In this document: positions 45,447 through 54,575 of the stretch, piece after piece | Layout of the letters: each line of letters starts with the position of its first letter | How positions within the stretch are numbered: position 1 is the first letter of the stretch | DNA from: Stigmatella aurantiaca DW4/3-1 | Lineage (GTDB): Bacteria > Myxococcota > Myxococcia > Myxococcales > Myxococcaceae | DNA length: 64,000 nucleotides | Assembly: GCF_000165485.1 (NCBI RefSeq) | Contig: NC_014623.1 | Span: forward strand, 8,450,893 to 8,514,892 | Direction of reading: 5' to 3' | Program-made: the position numbers and the translations under genes | The notes under the pieces: generated by a model | What the model saw: the letters and a program-made list of their open reading frames with translations, nothing else | Databases searched by the model: none | Told to the model about the DNA's origin: nothing

Positions 45447-46199
45447 AGCTCAGACTCCTGGCCCCATCGTCGTAGTCCGGGAACCGCTGAAACAGCAGCC
45501 GCTCCCGAGTGCGCACGAACTGCTTCAGCTCGGGCGGCAAGTTGGTGGAGCATAAGACGAGCATGGGCCTGAGCGAAGCCGTCCGCTTCGAACACAGGAC
45601 GGATCGTGCGTGGCTGCTCAGCGGGATGAGCTGGCCGTCGGCATCCCCCGTGAACGGCACGGCGTAGAGGCCGCCCTCTCAGCTCCCACGGTTGAAGCGG
45701 GGACGGTCTTCCCTTTTCGAGGGGAGCTCTCGCTTCACCTCCACGCGAGCGGCGGCCGAGGGCTTCGGAGCGCGCCGAGGACTCGCCTCGGGCGGAAGAA
45801 CAGGCGCGGGTGCGGCGGAAGGAGCCTCGTTCGCCTCCAGGATGGGTCCACTCGTAGGCAATGAGAAGGAGCGCCCATTCGCCAAGCGACTCAAGTCGGG
45901 TGGAAGACGAACTCAAGCATGAAGCAGCCGCCGGGCGCAGGCGGACGTCTCCGTGGCAATACGGAGCCCTGGGGCTCGTCCCCTCCACCGGCGCAGCGTA
46001 CGGCCTTGCTTCCTGCGCCTCCCTGCCCCCGCCCGCCGCCGAGCCAGTGGGCCCCCATTCCGCCTGTTTTCCTCGGACCTCTCCGAGCGCATCGTGCCTG
46101 CCCGCCCGCCCTGCGACTTGGAAACACTCAAGCAAGAGGGCTCAGGACTGAAACTGCTCTCTCCACCCTCACAAAAGGTGTGTGGTATCGAGTGCTTGG
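45447..46199. other. Gene-poor stretch before the giant kinase, with one possible fragment
   Basis: No intact gene is supported. On the minus strand, about 45455-45680, a codon-biased frame reads EGGLYAVPFTGDADGQLIPL, LVLCSTNLPPELKQFV and LLFQRFPDYDDG and then runs out of phase into the SDR start; an in-frame stop lies just upstream. It may be a fragment of an unrecognised gene. The rest, to 46199, is GC-rich and presumably carries the kinase promoter. Confidence 0.3.
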
Positions 46200-49100
46200 A
46201 TGGGTACCTCAACCACACCTCACGAAGCGGCGAGCAGTTCCTCTTCCGCCACCCAGCTGCCGGGCGAGCCTCAAGGCGCAGCGGCGGCGCTGCCCGCTGG
46301 CGGGGGCGAGATGGGCGCCCTCATGCGCTCCATCAACTGGGCTCAGACTCCCGTGGGGCCGCTGGAAACGTGGCCCCAGTCGCTGCGCACGGCGGTCAGC
46401 ATCCTGCTCGAATCGCGCTTTCCGATGTACATCGCGTGGGGGCCCCAGTTCGTTCAGTTCTACAACGATGGGTTCCGCCCGATTCTTGGCTCGACCAAGC
46501 ATCCCGGCGCCATGGGCCGCAGCTCCCAATCCACGTTCGCAGAGGGCTGGCACCTCATCGGTCCGATGTTCGAGGAAGTGAGACAAGGGAAGGCGGTCGG
46601 CTCCGAAGACTGGATGCTCCCGCTTGACCGCAATGGTTATCTCGAGGAGTGCTACTTCACCTTCTCGTACAGTCCGATACGAGACGAGAGTGGTGGCGTC
46701 GGAGGTGTTCATGTCACCGTCACCGAAACGACCGGCCGGGTGCTTGGCGAACGACGGTTGCGGACACTGAGAGACCTTGCGGCGCGCGCGGGACCGGTGA
46801 GGCGGGAACAAGATGCGTGGCGAGAAGCCGCCCAGGTGCTGGAAGGCAACGTTTTGGACGTTCCCTTCGCCTTGCTGTACCGGATGAGTGACGCGGGCGA
46901 GAGGCCCGAACTGGTGGAGACGGCCGGCTGGGGGACGGATACAGCGGCCGCTGTTTCGCTCATGGGCGCACCTCAGGCAAACCTGCTGTGGCCCTTCGCG
47001 GATGCGGCCGCGACCCTGACCCCCCAGTTCGTCCCGGATGTGCGTGCCCGCTTCGCGGAGCTTCCCAGAGGCACCTGGCCGGAGGCTCCTCACTCGGCCT
47101 GGGTATTACCCATTTCCCGCTCAGGCTCCAAGCGCCTCCATGGCTTTCTCGTCGCGGGCTTGAGCGCGAGGCGTGCTCCCGACGACGACTACCGTGGATT
47201 TCTCGGGTTGGTGGCGGATCACATTGCCACAGCCATCAGCAGCGCGTGCGCCTACGAGGAGGAAAAGAAGCGGGCGGAGGCACTGGCTGAGATTGACCGC
47301 ACCAAGACGGCTTTCTTCAACAACGTGAGCCACGAGCTTCGCACTCCGCTCGCGCTGATGCTCGGGCCCATCGAGGACGGCCTGGAGGACACCGAATATC
47401 CCCTCCCCCCCAAGCAGCGGGAACGGCAGGAAGTGGTGCACCGCAACGGCCTGCGCCTGCGGAAGCTCGTCAACATGCTGCTCGACTTCGCCCGCATGGA
47501 GGCTGGGCGCGCCCAGGCTTCCTTCGTCCCGACGGACCTGTCCGCCCTCACGATCGAGCTCGCGAGCAACTTCGGCTCGGCGATGGCGGCCGCCGGTCTG
47601 GCGATGGTGGTCGACTGCCCAGTCCTCCCCGAGGCCGTCTACGTGGACCCGGCCATGTGGGAGAAGGTTGTCTTGAACCTCCTCTCCAACGCCTTGAAGT
47701 TCACCCTCCAGGGGGAGGTTCGCATTGCGCTGAGGTGGCTCGGAGATCGCGTGGAGCTCACCGTTCAGGATACGGGAACGGGCATGCCGGAGGCGGAGCT
47801 GCCCCGCATCTTCGAGCGCTTCCACCGGGTCGAGGGAGCGCGAGGGCGCAGCCATGAGGGGACGGGCATCGGGCTCGCGCTGGTGCAGGAGCTGGTAAAG
47901 CTGCACGGCGGCAGCGTGACGGTGAAAAGTGTCCTCGGCCAGGGAAGCACTTTCACGGTCAGCCTCCCGGCTGGCGCTGCGCACTTGCCCCAAGAGCACC
48001 TGGGAGTTCCCCGGATGCTCCCCTCCACTGGGAGTGAATCCCGCTTGTTCCTTGCGGAGGCCTCCCTCTGGAATCCGGTGCCAACTCCCCCCGCTGCGCC
48101 GTCCCCTCCGCTCTCCGAAGCCCGTATCTTGTTGGCGGACGACAACGCCGACATGCGGATCTATCTCTCACGCCTCCTGTCTCCGCACTGGAGCGTGGAG
48201 CCGGTGAGCGAGGGCTCACTGGCCCTCGCCGCCGCGCGGGCGAATCCGCCCAGCCTCATCATCTCCGACGTGATGATGCCAGGGGTGAATGGTCTGGAGC
48301 TGGTTCAATCCCTTCGCGCGGACAACCGCACCCGCACCATTCCCATCCTGCTCCTGTCTGCACGTGCAGGCGAAGAGGCCACCATTCAAGGGCTGAACAG
48401 TGGCGCGGACGAGTACCTCGTCAAGCCCTTCTCCGCGAAGGAACTCCTGGCGCGCGTCACCGCGCTGCTCACGGTCTCGCAACTGCGCCAGGCGGCGGTC
48501 CGCGCGGAACGCGCCCACGTGGAGGACACCCTGCGTTTTCTCGAGGAGTCCCGCCGCGCCACGCGTCTTCGCGAGGACATGCTCGCCGTCGTCAGCCACG
48601 ACTTGCGCTCGCCGCTCACCGCCATTCGCACTTCCGCCGAACTCCTCCGGCGCATTCCCCCCGAGGGTGAGCCGCTCGCCCGCGTGCACAAGCAGGCGGA
48701 CGCCATTCGACGTTCCGCCGACCGGATGAACCGGCTCATCGATGACCTGCTGGATTTGGCGAGCATTGATGCCGGAACACTCTCCGTCCAGGCTCACCCG
48801 CAGAGGGTCGATGAGCTCGTCCGTGATGCCCGGGAATTGTTCGAGCCTCACGCGGCCGAGAAAGGCTTGCAGCTCGCCTTCGAAGTGGAGCCAGGACTCA
48901 TCCTATCGTGCGACAAGGAACGGATCCTTCAAGCACTCGGAAATCTGCTCTCCAACGCGATCAAATTCACGCCCCCTGGGGGCAGCATCCTCCTGCGGGC
49001 CCATGCCGAGGAGGGGACCGAGGACATCCGTCTCAGCGTAGCGGATACCGGCCCAGGGATCCCCCTTGCCGCGCAACCGCACATCTTCGATCGTTACTGG

Positions 49101-52100
49101 CACGGGGTGCAGAACAAGCGCGAGGGACATGGCCTGGGCCTCTCCATCGCCAAGGGCATCGTGGAGAGCCACGGAGGGCGCATCCGGCTCGAGAAGACCT
49201 CTGGCGAGGGCAGCACCTTCTCTTTCTCGCTTCCATCCGGACAACAGAAGGCGGGCGCGGTCTCACCAGCACACCGCCCCGCACTCCTGCGTCCGGGCGC
49301 CGAGGAGAGTTTCATTCAAGGCGGCGGAGAGATGGGCGCGCTGATGCGTTCCATCGACTGGTCCAAGAACTCGCTGGGCCCGGTCGAAGCCTGGCCCCAA
49401 TCTCTGCGGACCTCCATCAGCACGATGCTCCGCTCCCCTTACCCCATCATTCTGTTCTGGGGACCCGAGCTCCGCATGCTCTACAACGATCCGTTCCGGC
49501 CCATCCTGGGGGCGAAGCATCCCCAGACCCTGGGGGCGCGCGGGCATGAGGCGCTTGCCGAGGAGTGGGCGCTCCTCGGCCCTTTGATGAAGCGCGTTCA
49601 CGAGACGGGAGAGCCCCTGTTCATCGAGAACGGGAACGTTAATTTTGCACGGCGGCCTGGCGGGTTGAGAGAAGAGGCTTACTTCACCTGGTCCTACAAT
49701 CCGACCATCGGTGAGACGGGGGAGATCGCGGGCCTCTTCGCCATCGCGAGCGAGACGACGCGCCAGGTGGTGGGTGATCGCCGGCTGGGGATACTGCGGG
49801 AATTGTCCATCCGGGCGGCGCTCGATAAGACGGTCGAAGGGGTTTTCCGCTCGCTGGAAGAAGTTCTTGCGCAGGCCGGCAACGATCTGCCTTTCGCGCT
49901 CCTCTACGTCGTCAAGGCCGAGAAGGCGCACCTGGTGAGCTGCTCCGGCCTTGAACGGGGAGCCCCCGCGGCTCCTCTCGAGCTGAGCCTTGGCGACACC
50001 GACCCGTGGCCGCTCACCCATGTTGCCAGCCTGAGGCAGGAGGCACTGGCCGAAGATCTTCACTTGAAGTTTGGCAGCCTTCCCGGCGGCCCTTGGCCCG
50101 AGCCAGCGACGCGCGCCCTCGTCCTTCCCGTGCCCATGGGCGCGGATACCGCGGGCATGGGCGTGCTGGTGGCGGGCCTGAGTCCACTGGTCGCGCTGGA
50201 CGACGAGTACCGTGGCTTCCTACAACTTCTGGCGCGGCAACTCGCGGCCAGCATCTCCAGTGCCCGTGCCTATGAACAGGAGAAGCAGCGGGCAGAGGAG
50301 TTGGCCCTGCTGGATCAGGCGAAGACGGCATTCTTCAGCAATGTAAGCCATGAATTCAGGACCCCGCTCACGCTCATTCTCGGTCCCGTCGAGGATGCGC
50401 TGTCCAAGCCGGCAAAAGCGTTGACAGGAGAGAAGCTCGACCTGGTTCGCCGCAATGCCTTGCGGCTCTACAAGATGGTCAACACGCTGCTCGACTTCTC
50501 GCGGATGGAGGCGGGCCGGGCCCAGGCCCACTACGTGCCGGTAGACCTTTCCGCCGTGACGCGCAACCTCGCGAGTGCCTTTCAATCCGCGGTGGAGAGC
50601 GCGGGCTTGAGGCTGGTGGTGGATTGCCCCCCTCTGCCCGAGCCCCTCTACGTCGACCCAGAGATGTGGGAGAAGGTTGTCTTGAACCTTCTCTCGAATG
50701 CGGTGAAGTACACCTACGAAGGTGAGATCCGTGTTGTCCTCAGGTGGCAGGACGACCATGCGGTCCTCACCGTCCAGGACACAGGGGTGGGGATTCCCGA
50801 AGAAGAGCTTCCGCGCGTCTTCGAGCGCTTCTACCGCGTCCGTGCCACCCAGGGACGAAGCCACGAGGGCACGGGCATCGGTCTCGCCTTGGTGCAGGAG
50901 TTGATGAAGCTTCACGGCGGTAGCATCTCGGTGGAGAGCACGCTCGGTGAGGGCACGGCCTTCACCTTGCGGCTGCCGCGCGGTTCGGCCCACCTGCCTC
51001 CAGAGCGAATCGAGCGCACGCCCCGGCCGGGCTCTTTCGCCCCGGGGGCCGCGCCCTTCGTCGAGGAGGCGCAGCGCTGGTCCGCGGATGCCGCGGGCAC
51101 GGACAGGCCCAGCGCCGAAGCGTCCGATGATCTGGTATTGGATCTGCCTGAAGAGATTGCGCGCTCCCGCATCCTCCTCGTCGACGACAACGCCGATCTG
51201 CGCACCTACGTTGCTGGGTTGCTCGGGCGCATCTTCCCCCACGTCGAGACAGCCACGAATGGACAAGACGCGCTCGAGCGGGTGCGCGTCCAGCCGCCGG
51301 ACCTGGTCCTCGCCGATGTGATGATGCCGGGGTTGGACGGCTTTGGGTTGGTGCGCGCTCTTCGCGCCGATAAGGACACGCGCGCCATCCCCATCATCCT
51401 GCTCTCTGCGCGAGCGGGCGATGAGTCCACGGTGGAGGGTTTACAAAGCGGAGCGGATGACTACCTGGTGAAGCCCTTCTCTGCTCGCGAGCTCCTGGTC
51501 CGGGTGCGCACCCATCTCGACATGGCTCGCGTACGCCGAGAGGTGGTCCGCAACGAGATTGAGAAGAAGGTGCTGCGCGAGTCCGTGCGGGTGCGAGACG
51601 AGTTTCTCAATCTCGTCAGCCATGAACTGCGCACGCCCGTGAGCGCCCTGTCACTCAACTTTCAGTCCTTGGTCCGAAGCCTGGGCCGTGAAGGCGGTGA
51701 CGAGGCTTCGCTGGAAGCGGTCGGGGTGAAGGCGCAAACGACACAGAAACAGCTGCACCGCTTGGCGCGCCTCGTAGAGCAGTTGCTGGACGCGTCCGAG
51801 TTCGTCACCGGATGCCTGAAGCTCGCACGGCAGGAAGTAGACTTGTCGGGGGTCGCGAGCGCCGTCGTGGAACAGGCGCAGAGCAAGGCCGCTCACGCCG
51901 GTTGCGTCCTCACCTTGAATGCGCCCTCGCCCGTCATGGGATACTGCGACCGGGCGAGGCTGCACCAGCTCCTCGAAGGCCTCCTCGACAACGCACTCAA
52001 GTTCGGGGCGGGAAAGCCCATTGAGGTGGCTGTGTGGAGGGATTCGGACCATGCCCTCCTCACGGTGATGGATCACGGCGCAGGCATTGAGCCGGAGGAT

Positions 52101-52286
52101 GAGGAGCGCATCTTTGGGCGCTTCGAGCGCGCCGTTTCCGAGAAGAATTATGGCGGGTTCGGGCTGGGATTGTGGATCTCTCGCCACATTGCGGAAGCGC
52201 ACGATGGCAGCATTCGCCTCAGGCCCACGGAGGGAGGAGGAGCCACCTTCACGGTGGCGCTCCCGCTGAACGAGACGGTTGGGTGA
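46200..52286 (+). CDS. Giant hybrid histidine kinase built from an internal tandem duplication
   Basis: 2028 residues from ATG 46200 (GTG 46182 is the alternative). Two copies of the same unit follow each other: PAS-like sensor (about 35-180 and 1037-1190, both with GGGEMGALMRSI and WPQSLRT), GAF-like domain (about 195-355 and 1197-1357), HisKA with His378 and His1384 (SHELRTPL, SHEFRTPL), HATPase, receiver with Asp690 and Asp1706 (SDVMMPG, ADVMMPG; conserved VKPFSA), then a second HisKA with His800 and His1808 and a second HATPase. So four kinase cores and two receivers sit in one soluble chain with no transmembrane segment. ATP-lid motifs are intact. No response-regulator gene is adjacent; output may go through an Hpt or a distant regulator. 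Confidence 0.9.
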   Translation: MGTSTTPHEAASSSSSATQLPGEPQGAAAALPAGGGEMGALMRSINWAQTPVGPLETWPQSLRTAVSILLESRFPMYIAWGPQFVQFYNDGFRPILGSTKHPGAMGRSSQSTFAEGWHLIGPMFEEVRQGKAVGSEDWMLPLDRNGYLEECYFTFSYSPIRDESGGVGGVHVTVTETTGRVLGERRLRTLRDLAARAGPVRREQDAWREAAQVLEGNVLDVPFALLYRMSDAGERPELVETAGWGTDTAAAVSLMGAPQANLLWPFADAAATLTPQFVPDVRARFAELPRGTWPEAPHSAWVLPISRSGSKRLHGFLVAGLSARRAPDDDYRGFLGLVADHIATAISSACAYEEEKKRAEALAEIDRTKTAFFNNVSHELRTPLALMLGPIEDGLEDTEYPLPPKQRERQEVVHRNGLRLRKLVNMLLDFARMEAGRAQASFVPTDLSALTIELASNFGSAMAAAGLAMVVDCPVLPEAVYVDPAMWEKVVLNLLSNALKFTLQGEVRIALRWLGDRVELTVQDTGTGMPEAELPRIFERFHRVEGARGRSHEGTGIGLALVQELVKLHGGSVTVKSVLGQGSTFTVSLPAGAAHLPQEHLGVPRMLPSTGSESRLFLAEASLWNPVPTPPAAPSPPLSEARILLADDNADMRIYLSRLLSPHWSVEPVSEGSLALAAARANPPSLIISDVMMPGVNGLELVQSLRADNRTRTIPILLLSARAGEEATIQGLNSGADEYLVKPFSAKELLARVTALLTVSQLRQAAVRAERAHVEDTLRFLEESRRATRLREDMLAVVSHDLRSPLTAIRTSAELLRRIPPEGEPLARVHKQADAIRRSADRMNRLIDDLLDLASIDAGTLSVQAHPQRVDELVRDARELFEPHAAEKGLQLAFEVEPGLILSCDKERILQALGNLLSNAIKFTPPGGSILLRAHAEEGTEDIRLSVADTGPGIPLAAQPHIFDRYWHGVQNKREGHGLGLSIAKGIVESHGGRIRLEKTSGEGSTFSFSLPSGQQKAGAVSPAHRPALLRPGAEESFIQGGGEMGALMRSIDWSKNSLGPVEAWPQSLRTSISTMLRSPYPIILFWGPELRMLYNDPFRPILGAKHPQTLGARGHEALAEEWALLGPLMKRVHETGEPLFIENGNVNFARRPGGLREEAYFTWSYNPTIGETGEIAGLFAIASETTRQVVGDRRLGILRELSIRAALDKTVEGVFRSLEEVLAQAGNDLPFALLYVVKAEKAHLVSCSGLERGAPAAPLELSLGDTDPWPLTHVASLRQEALAEDLHLKFGSLPGGPWPEPATRALVLPVPMGADTAGMGVLVAGLSPLVALDDEYRGFLQLLARQLAASISSARAYEQEKQRAEELALLDQAKTAFFSNVSHEFRTPLTLILGPVEDALSKPAKALTGEKLDLVRRNALRLYKMVNTLLDFSRMEAGRAQAHYVPVDLSAVTRNLASAFQSAVESAGLRLVVDCPPLPEPLYVDPEMWEKVVLNLLSNAVKYTYEGEIRVVLRWQDDHAVLTVQDTGVGIPEEELPRVFERFYRVRATQGRSHEGTGIGLALVQELMKLHGGSISVESTLGEGTAFTLRLPRGSAHLPPERIERTPRPGSFAPGAAPFVEEAQRWSADAAGTDRPSAEASDDLVLDLPEEIARSRILLVDDNADLRTYVAGLLGRIFPHVETATNGQDALERVRVQPPDLVLADVMMPGLDGFGLVRALRADKDTRAIPIILLSARAGDESTVEGLQSGADDYLVKPFSARELLVRVRTHLDMARVRREVVRNEIEKKVLRESVRVRDEFLNLVSHELRTPVSALSLNFQSLVRSLGREGGDEASLEAVGVKAQTTQKQLHRLARLVEQLLDASEFVTGCLKLARQEVDLSGVASAVVEQAQSKAAHAGCVLTLNAPSPVMGYCDRARLHQLLEGLLDNALKFGAGKPIEVAVWRDSDHALLTVMDHGAGIEPEDEERIFGRFERAVSEKNYGGFGLGLWISRHIAEAHDGSIRLRPTEGGGATFTVALPLNETVG

Positions 52287-52293
52287 AGCCATA

Positions 52294-52323
52294 CGGCAGG
52301 CGGCTCTCCCCTTGAGCCTGCCG
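52294..52323 (+). terminator. Hairpin after the kinase gene
   Basis: CGGCAGGC and GCCTGCCG form a perfect 8-bp stem with a 14-nt loop, starting eight bases after the kinase stop. No T-run follows; an alternative GGCTC/GAGCC stem competes within it. Confidence 0.45.
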
Positions 52324-52465
52324 CGGAGTCAGACGCAAGGGACTGGCGCGGCTCGCGGCCTGGTACCGGGGCGGCGAGGGCTGAGCGCGGCAAAAGCCAG
52401 ACACGCCCTTCGTGTGTTAGGTTCCACTCCCGGAAGTGGAAGCCCAATCCAGGGGAGGGTGCAAC

Positions 52466-52663
52466 ATGCGCAAGGGAATCGTGAAGCTGGTTTTTGTCCT
52501 GGGAGTCGCGGCTGGAGGGGTCCTGGGAGGACTGTCCCAGACGGAGGCGGAAGCCGCCCCCTTGTGTTCGGGGTACTGCCTCGACGCGGAGTGCACCTGT
52601 TTTATCCGGTGTTTCCGGGCGGGCGGCGGCTGCATCTGTGAGGATCACTGCTCCATCGAGTGA
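52466..52663 (+). CDS. Small secreted peptide with eight cysteines
   Basis: 65 residues; GGGGAGGG nine bases before the ATG. A basic start and a hydrophobic helix (IVKLVFVLGVAAGGVLGGL) form a signal peptide, with likely cleavage near TEAEA-AP around residue 31. The mature part is about 34 residues with eight Cys (LC, YC, AEC, TC, RC, GC, IC, HC), suited to four disulfides in the periplasm or outside. It ends in an acidic stretch. No lipobox is present and no export or maturation gene is adjacent. It may be a knottin-like effector or a metal-binding peptide; the family is not recognised. Confidence 0.7.
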   Translation: MRKGIVKLVFVLGVAAGGVLGGLSQTEAEAAPLCSGYCLDAECTCFIRCFRAGGGCICEDHCSIE

Positions 52664-52705
52664 GCGGCGGCCTCGCTCGCGGCGCGCGGGACTGGCGGGA
52701 GAGAC

Positions 52706-53182
52706 TCAGGCGTAGGGGCGGCGAAAGCCATGCACCCACGCGCCCGCGGCCGCGAGCGAGGGCAGCACCACGGAGAGGGTGAGGGCGACGAAGATGGCGT
52801 CATTGGCCGACTGGCCGATGAAGTCCACGCCCGACACGCGCAACCAGGCTTTCACGCACGTCACGCCCCAGTTGGCGAAGTTGGCGACGATGACGAGCCA
52901 GGCAAGGCGCTGCTGGCCCACGGCGCCATAGCGCAGCATGGGCAGCGTCCACGCGACACCGAGCAGAAAGAAGGCGCCCAGGAGCGCGTTGAGGTGGGCG
53001 GCGAGCGCCATCTGGGGATCTGCGGGCACCTTGCCTGTCATGGCCGCAGACACATAACCGCCGGTGAGCAGGCCGATGAGCAGCAGCCAAGCGGCGGCGT
53101 GGGCCATGAAGCGCGCGGCGGGCACTGGAGCGTGAGGGGCATCGGAGCCAGCGGGGGAGGGAAGGTAGGGAGTAGGGGTCAT
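52706..53182 (-). CDS. Four-helix membrane protein of the HabB (hydroxylaminobenzene mutase-like) type
   Basis: 158 residues with four hydrophobic segments. The pattern (AAWLLLIGLLTGG, MALAAHLNALLGAFFLLGV with its conserved AAHL-NA-G, ANFANWGVTC, then VVLPSLAAAGAWVHGF) fits the small integral-membrane family that includes hydroxylaminobenzene mutase HabB. Enzymatic activity is not implied for distant members. The ATG at 53182 is chosen; another in-frame ATG five codons upstream is possible. It is a single gene between two plus-strand genes. Confidence 0.6.
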   Translation of the reverse strand: MTPTPYLPSPAGSDAPHAPVPAARFMAHAAAWLLLIGLLTGGYVSAAMTGKVPADPQMALAAHLNALLGAFFLLGVAWTLPMLRYGAVGQQRLAWLVIVANFANWGVTCVKAWLRVSGVDFIGQSANDAIFVALTLSVVLPSLAAAGAWVHGFRRPYA

Positions 53183-53428
53183 GGCGGTGCCCGCCATCTT
53201 AAGCGCCCCAGGCAACGGGGGAGAGGTCGTGTGGCATCTGGAGTTGTATGCTTGCTGGGCCAACGACTTCCCGTCTCAGGGAAGGATCGACTTGCGCGGA
53301 GTGGAGGCCTTCTCGAAGGACCCTCGCCTCCCGGCCTCCCTTCAGTCCGTCGCACTGGGATGCTGGCCCGATGGGACGTCCCTCGGAAATAACTGAGCGA
53401 ACAATCCGGGTGTGAAAAGCTCCAGGCC

Positions 53429-54298
53429 ATGGAACGCTTCATCGAAGTCAGCGAGGGAATTTCGCTCTGGGTCGAAGCGCGCGGCCCAGCCTCTGCCCCC
53501 GCGCTGCTGCTCATCATGGGCGCCAACGCCTCCGGACTGGCGTGGCCCGACGCGCTGGTAGACCGGCTCGCCCAGGACTACCGCGTCATCCGCTATGACC
53601 ACCGGGATACGGGCGCATCCACCTGGGCATTCGAGACGAAGCCCTACCCCCTGACGCGGCTGGCCGAGGACGCGCTCGCCGTGCTCGATGCGCTCGGGCA
53701 TGAGCGAGCGCATGTGGTGGGCCTCTCCCTGGGGGGCTTCCTCGTGCAATGGCTGATGGTGGCACACCCCGAGCGCCTGCGAAGCGCGACGGTGATGTGC
53801 GCCTCGGCGCTGGGAGGCACACCGCCGCTGGCCGACGGCACGGCCCAGGCCCCCATCGACCCGGAACTGCTCGAGTTCTGGAGCCACATGTTCGAGCCGC
53901 GCACGCGTGAGCAGGAAATCGCCTGGCGGCTGGAGAACTGGCGCCGGCTCAATGGACGGGTGTTGCCCTTCGAGCCGGAAGAGTTCCGGGCGCTGGAGGA
54001 GCGGATCATGGCCCACGCAGGCCGGGCGGACAATCCGGGCGCCCACGCACGGGCCGATTACTCGGCGCTCATGAGGGGAGCGGAGCTGCCACGCGTCACC
54101 GTGCCCACCCTCGTCATCGCCACGCCCGAGGACCCCACGACGCCCGCCTCTAGCTCGCAGCACCTGGCGGAGTCACTTCCCTGCTCCACGCTGGTGACGA
54201 TCGAGGGCATGGGCCACGCCCTGCCCAGGGCCGTGGTGCCACGGGTGGCGGAGGCCATCCTCAGACACGTCCACGCCGTGGACGGCACGCGGGAATAG
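53429..54298 (+). CDS. Alpha/beta hydrolase
   Basis: 289 residues. Typical order: ALLLIMGANASGLAWPDAL (oxyanion region), VIRYDHRDTGAST, nucleophile elbow HVVGLSLGGFLVQWL with Ser near residue 102, an acid in IATPEDPTTPASSS and the final His in EGMGHALPRAV. It resembles the RdmC/AclR methylesterase and haloperoxidase-like group. It lies tail to tail with the sulfur-carrier gene, with one base between the stops, and there is no room for a shared terminator. It may be unrelated to that cluster. Confidence 0.85.
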   Translation: MERFIEVSEGISLWVEARGPASAPALLLIMGANASGLAWPDALVDRLAQDYRVIRYDHRDTGASTWAFETKPYPLTRLAEDALAVLDALGHERAHVVGLSLGGFLVQWLMVAHPERLRSATVMCASALGGTPPLADGTAQAPIDPELLEFWSHMFEPRTREQEIAWRLENWRRLNGRVLPFEPEEFRALEERIMAHAGRADNPGAHARADYSALMRGAELPRVTVPTLVIATPEDPTTPASSSQHLAESLPCSTLVTIEGMGHALPRAVVPRVAEAILRHVHAVDGTRE

Positions 54299-54299
54299 C

Positions 54300-54572
54300 C
54301 TACCCTCCAGCCATCGCAGGAACGATCGTGATGCGATCCCCTTCCGTCACGGGAGTGGCCAGTTGCTGCAAGAAGCGGATGTCTTCGTCGTTGTGGAAGA
54401 TATTGATGTAGCGCCTCACCGCGCCCTTGTCGTCCAACAACCGCGCACCGATGCCTGGGAAGCGCTTCTCCAGGTTCTCTAGCACTTCGCCCACCGTCAT
54501 TCCCGCCGTGCTCGCCTCACTCTGCTGCTGGGTCAGGCTGCGAAAAGGGGCCGGAATACGCACCAGCGCCAT
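54300..54572 (-). CDS. MoaD/ThiS-type sulfur-carrier protein
   Basis: 90 residues with a beta-grasp pattern: VRIPAPFRSLT, VGEVLENLEKRFPGIGARLL, RRYINIFHNDEDIRFL and a closing GDRITIVPAMAGG. The C-terminal Gly-Gly is the site that is adenylated and turned into a thiocarboxylate in this family. It resembles MoaD more than ThiS in length and in the RFPGI segment. It follows the HAD gene by three bases in the ThiG-like cluster and is the likely sulfur donor. No MoeB/ThiF-type activating enzyme is in the window, so one from elsewhere would have to serve. Confidence 0.87.
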   Translation of the reverse strand: MALVRIPAPFRSLTQQQSEASTAGMTVGEVLENLEKRFPGIGARLLDDKGAVRRYINIFHNDEDIRFLQQLATPVTEGDRITIVPAMAGG

Positions 54573-54575
54573 GGG

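Noticed and set aside
53181-53396. Plus-strand frame before the alpha/beta hydrolase
   Set aside because: No ribosome-binding site, no recognisable protein pattern, and partly antisense to the HabB-like gene start.
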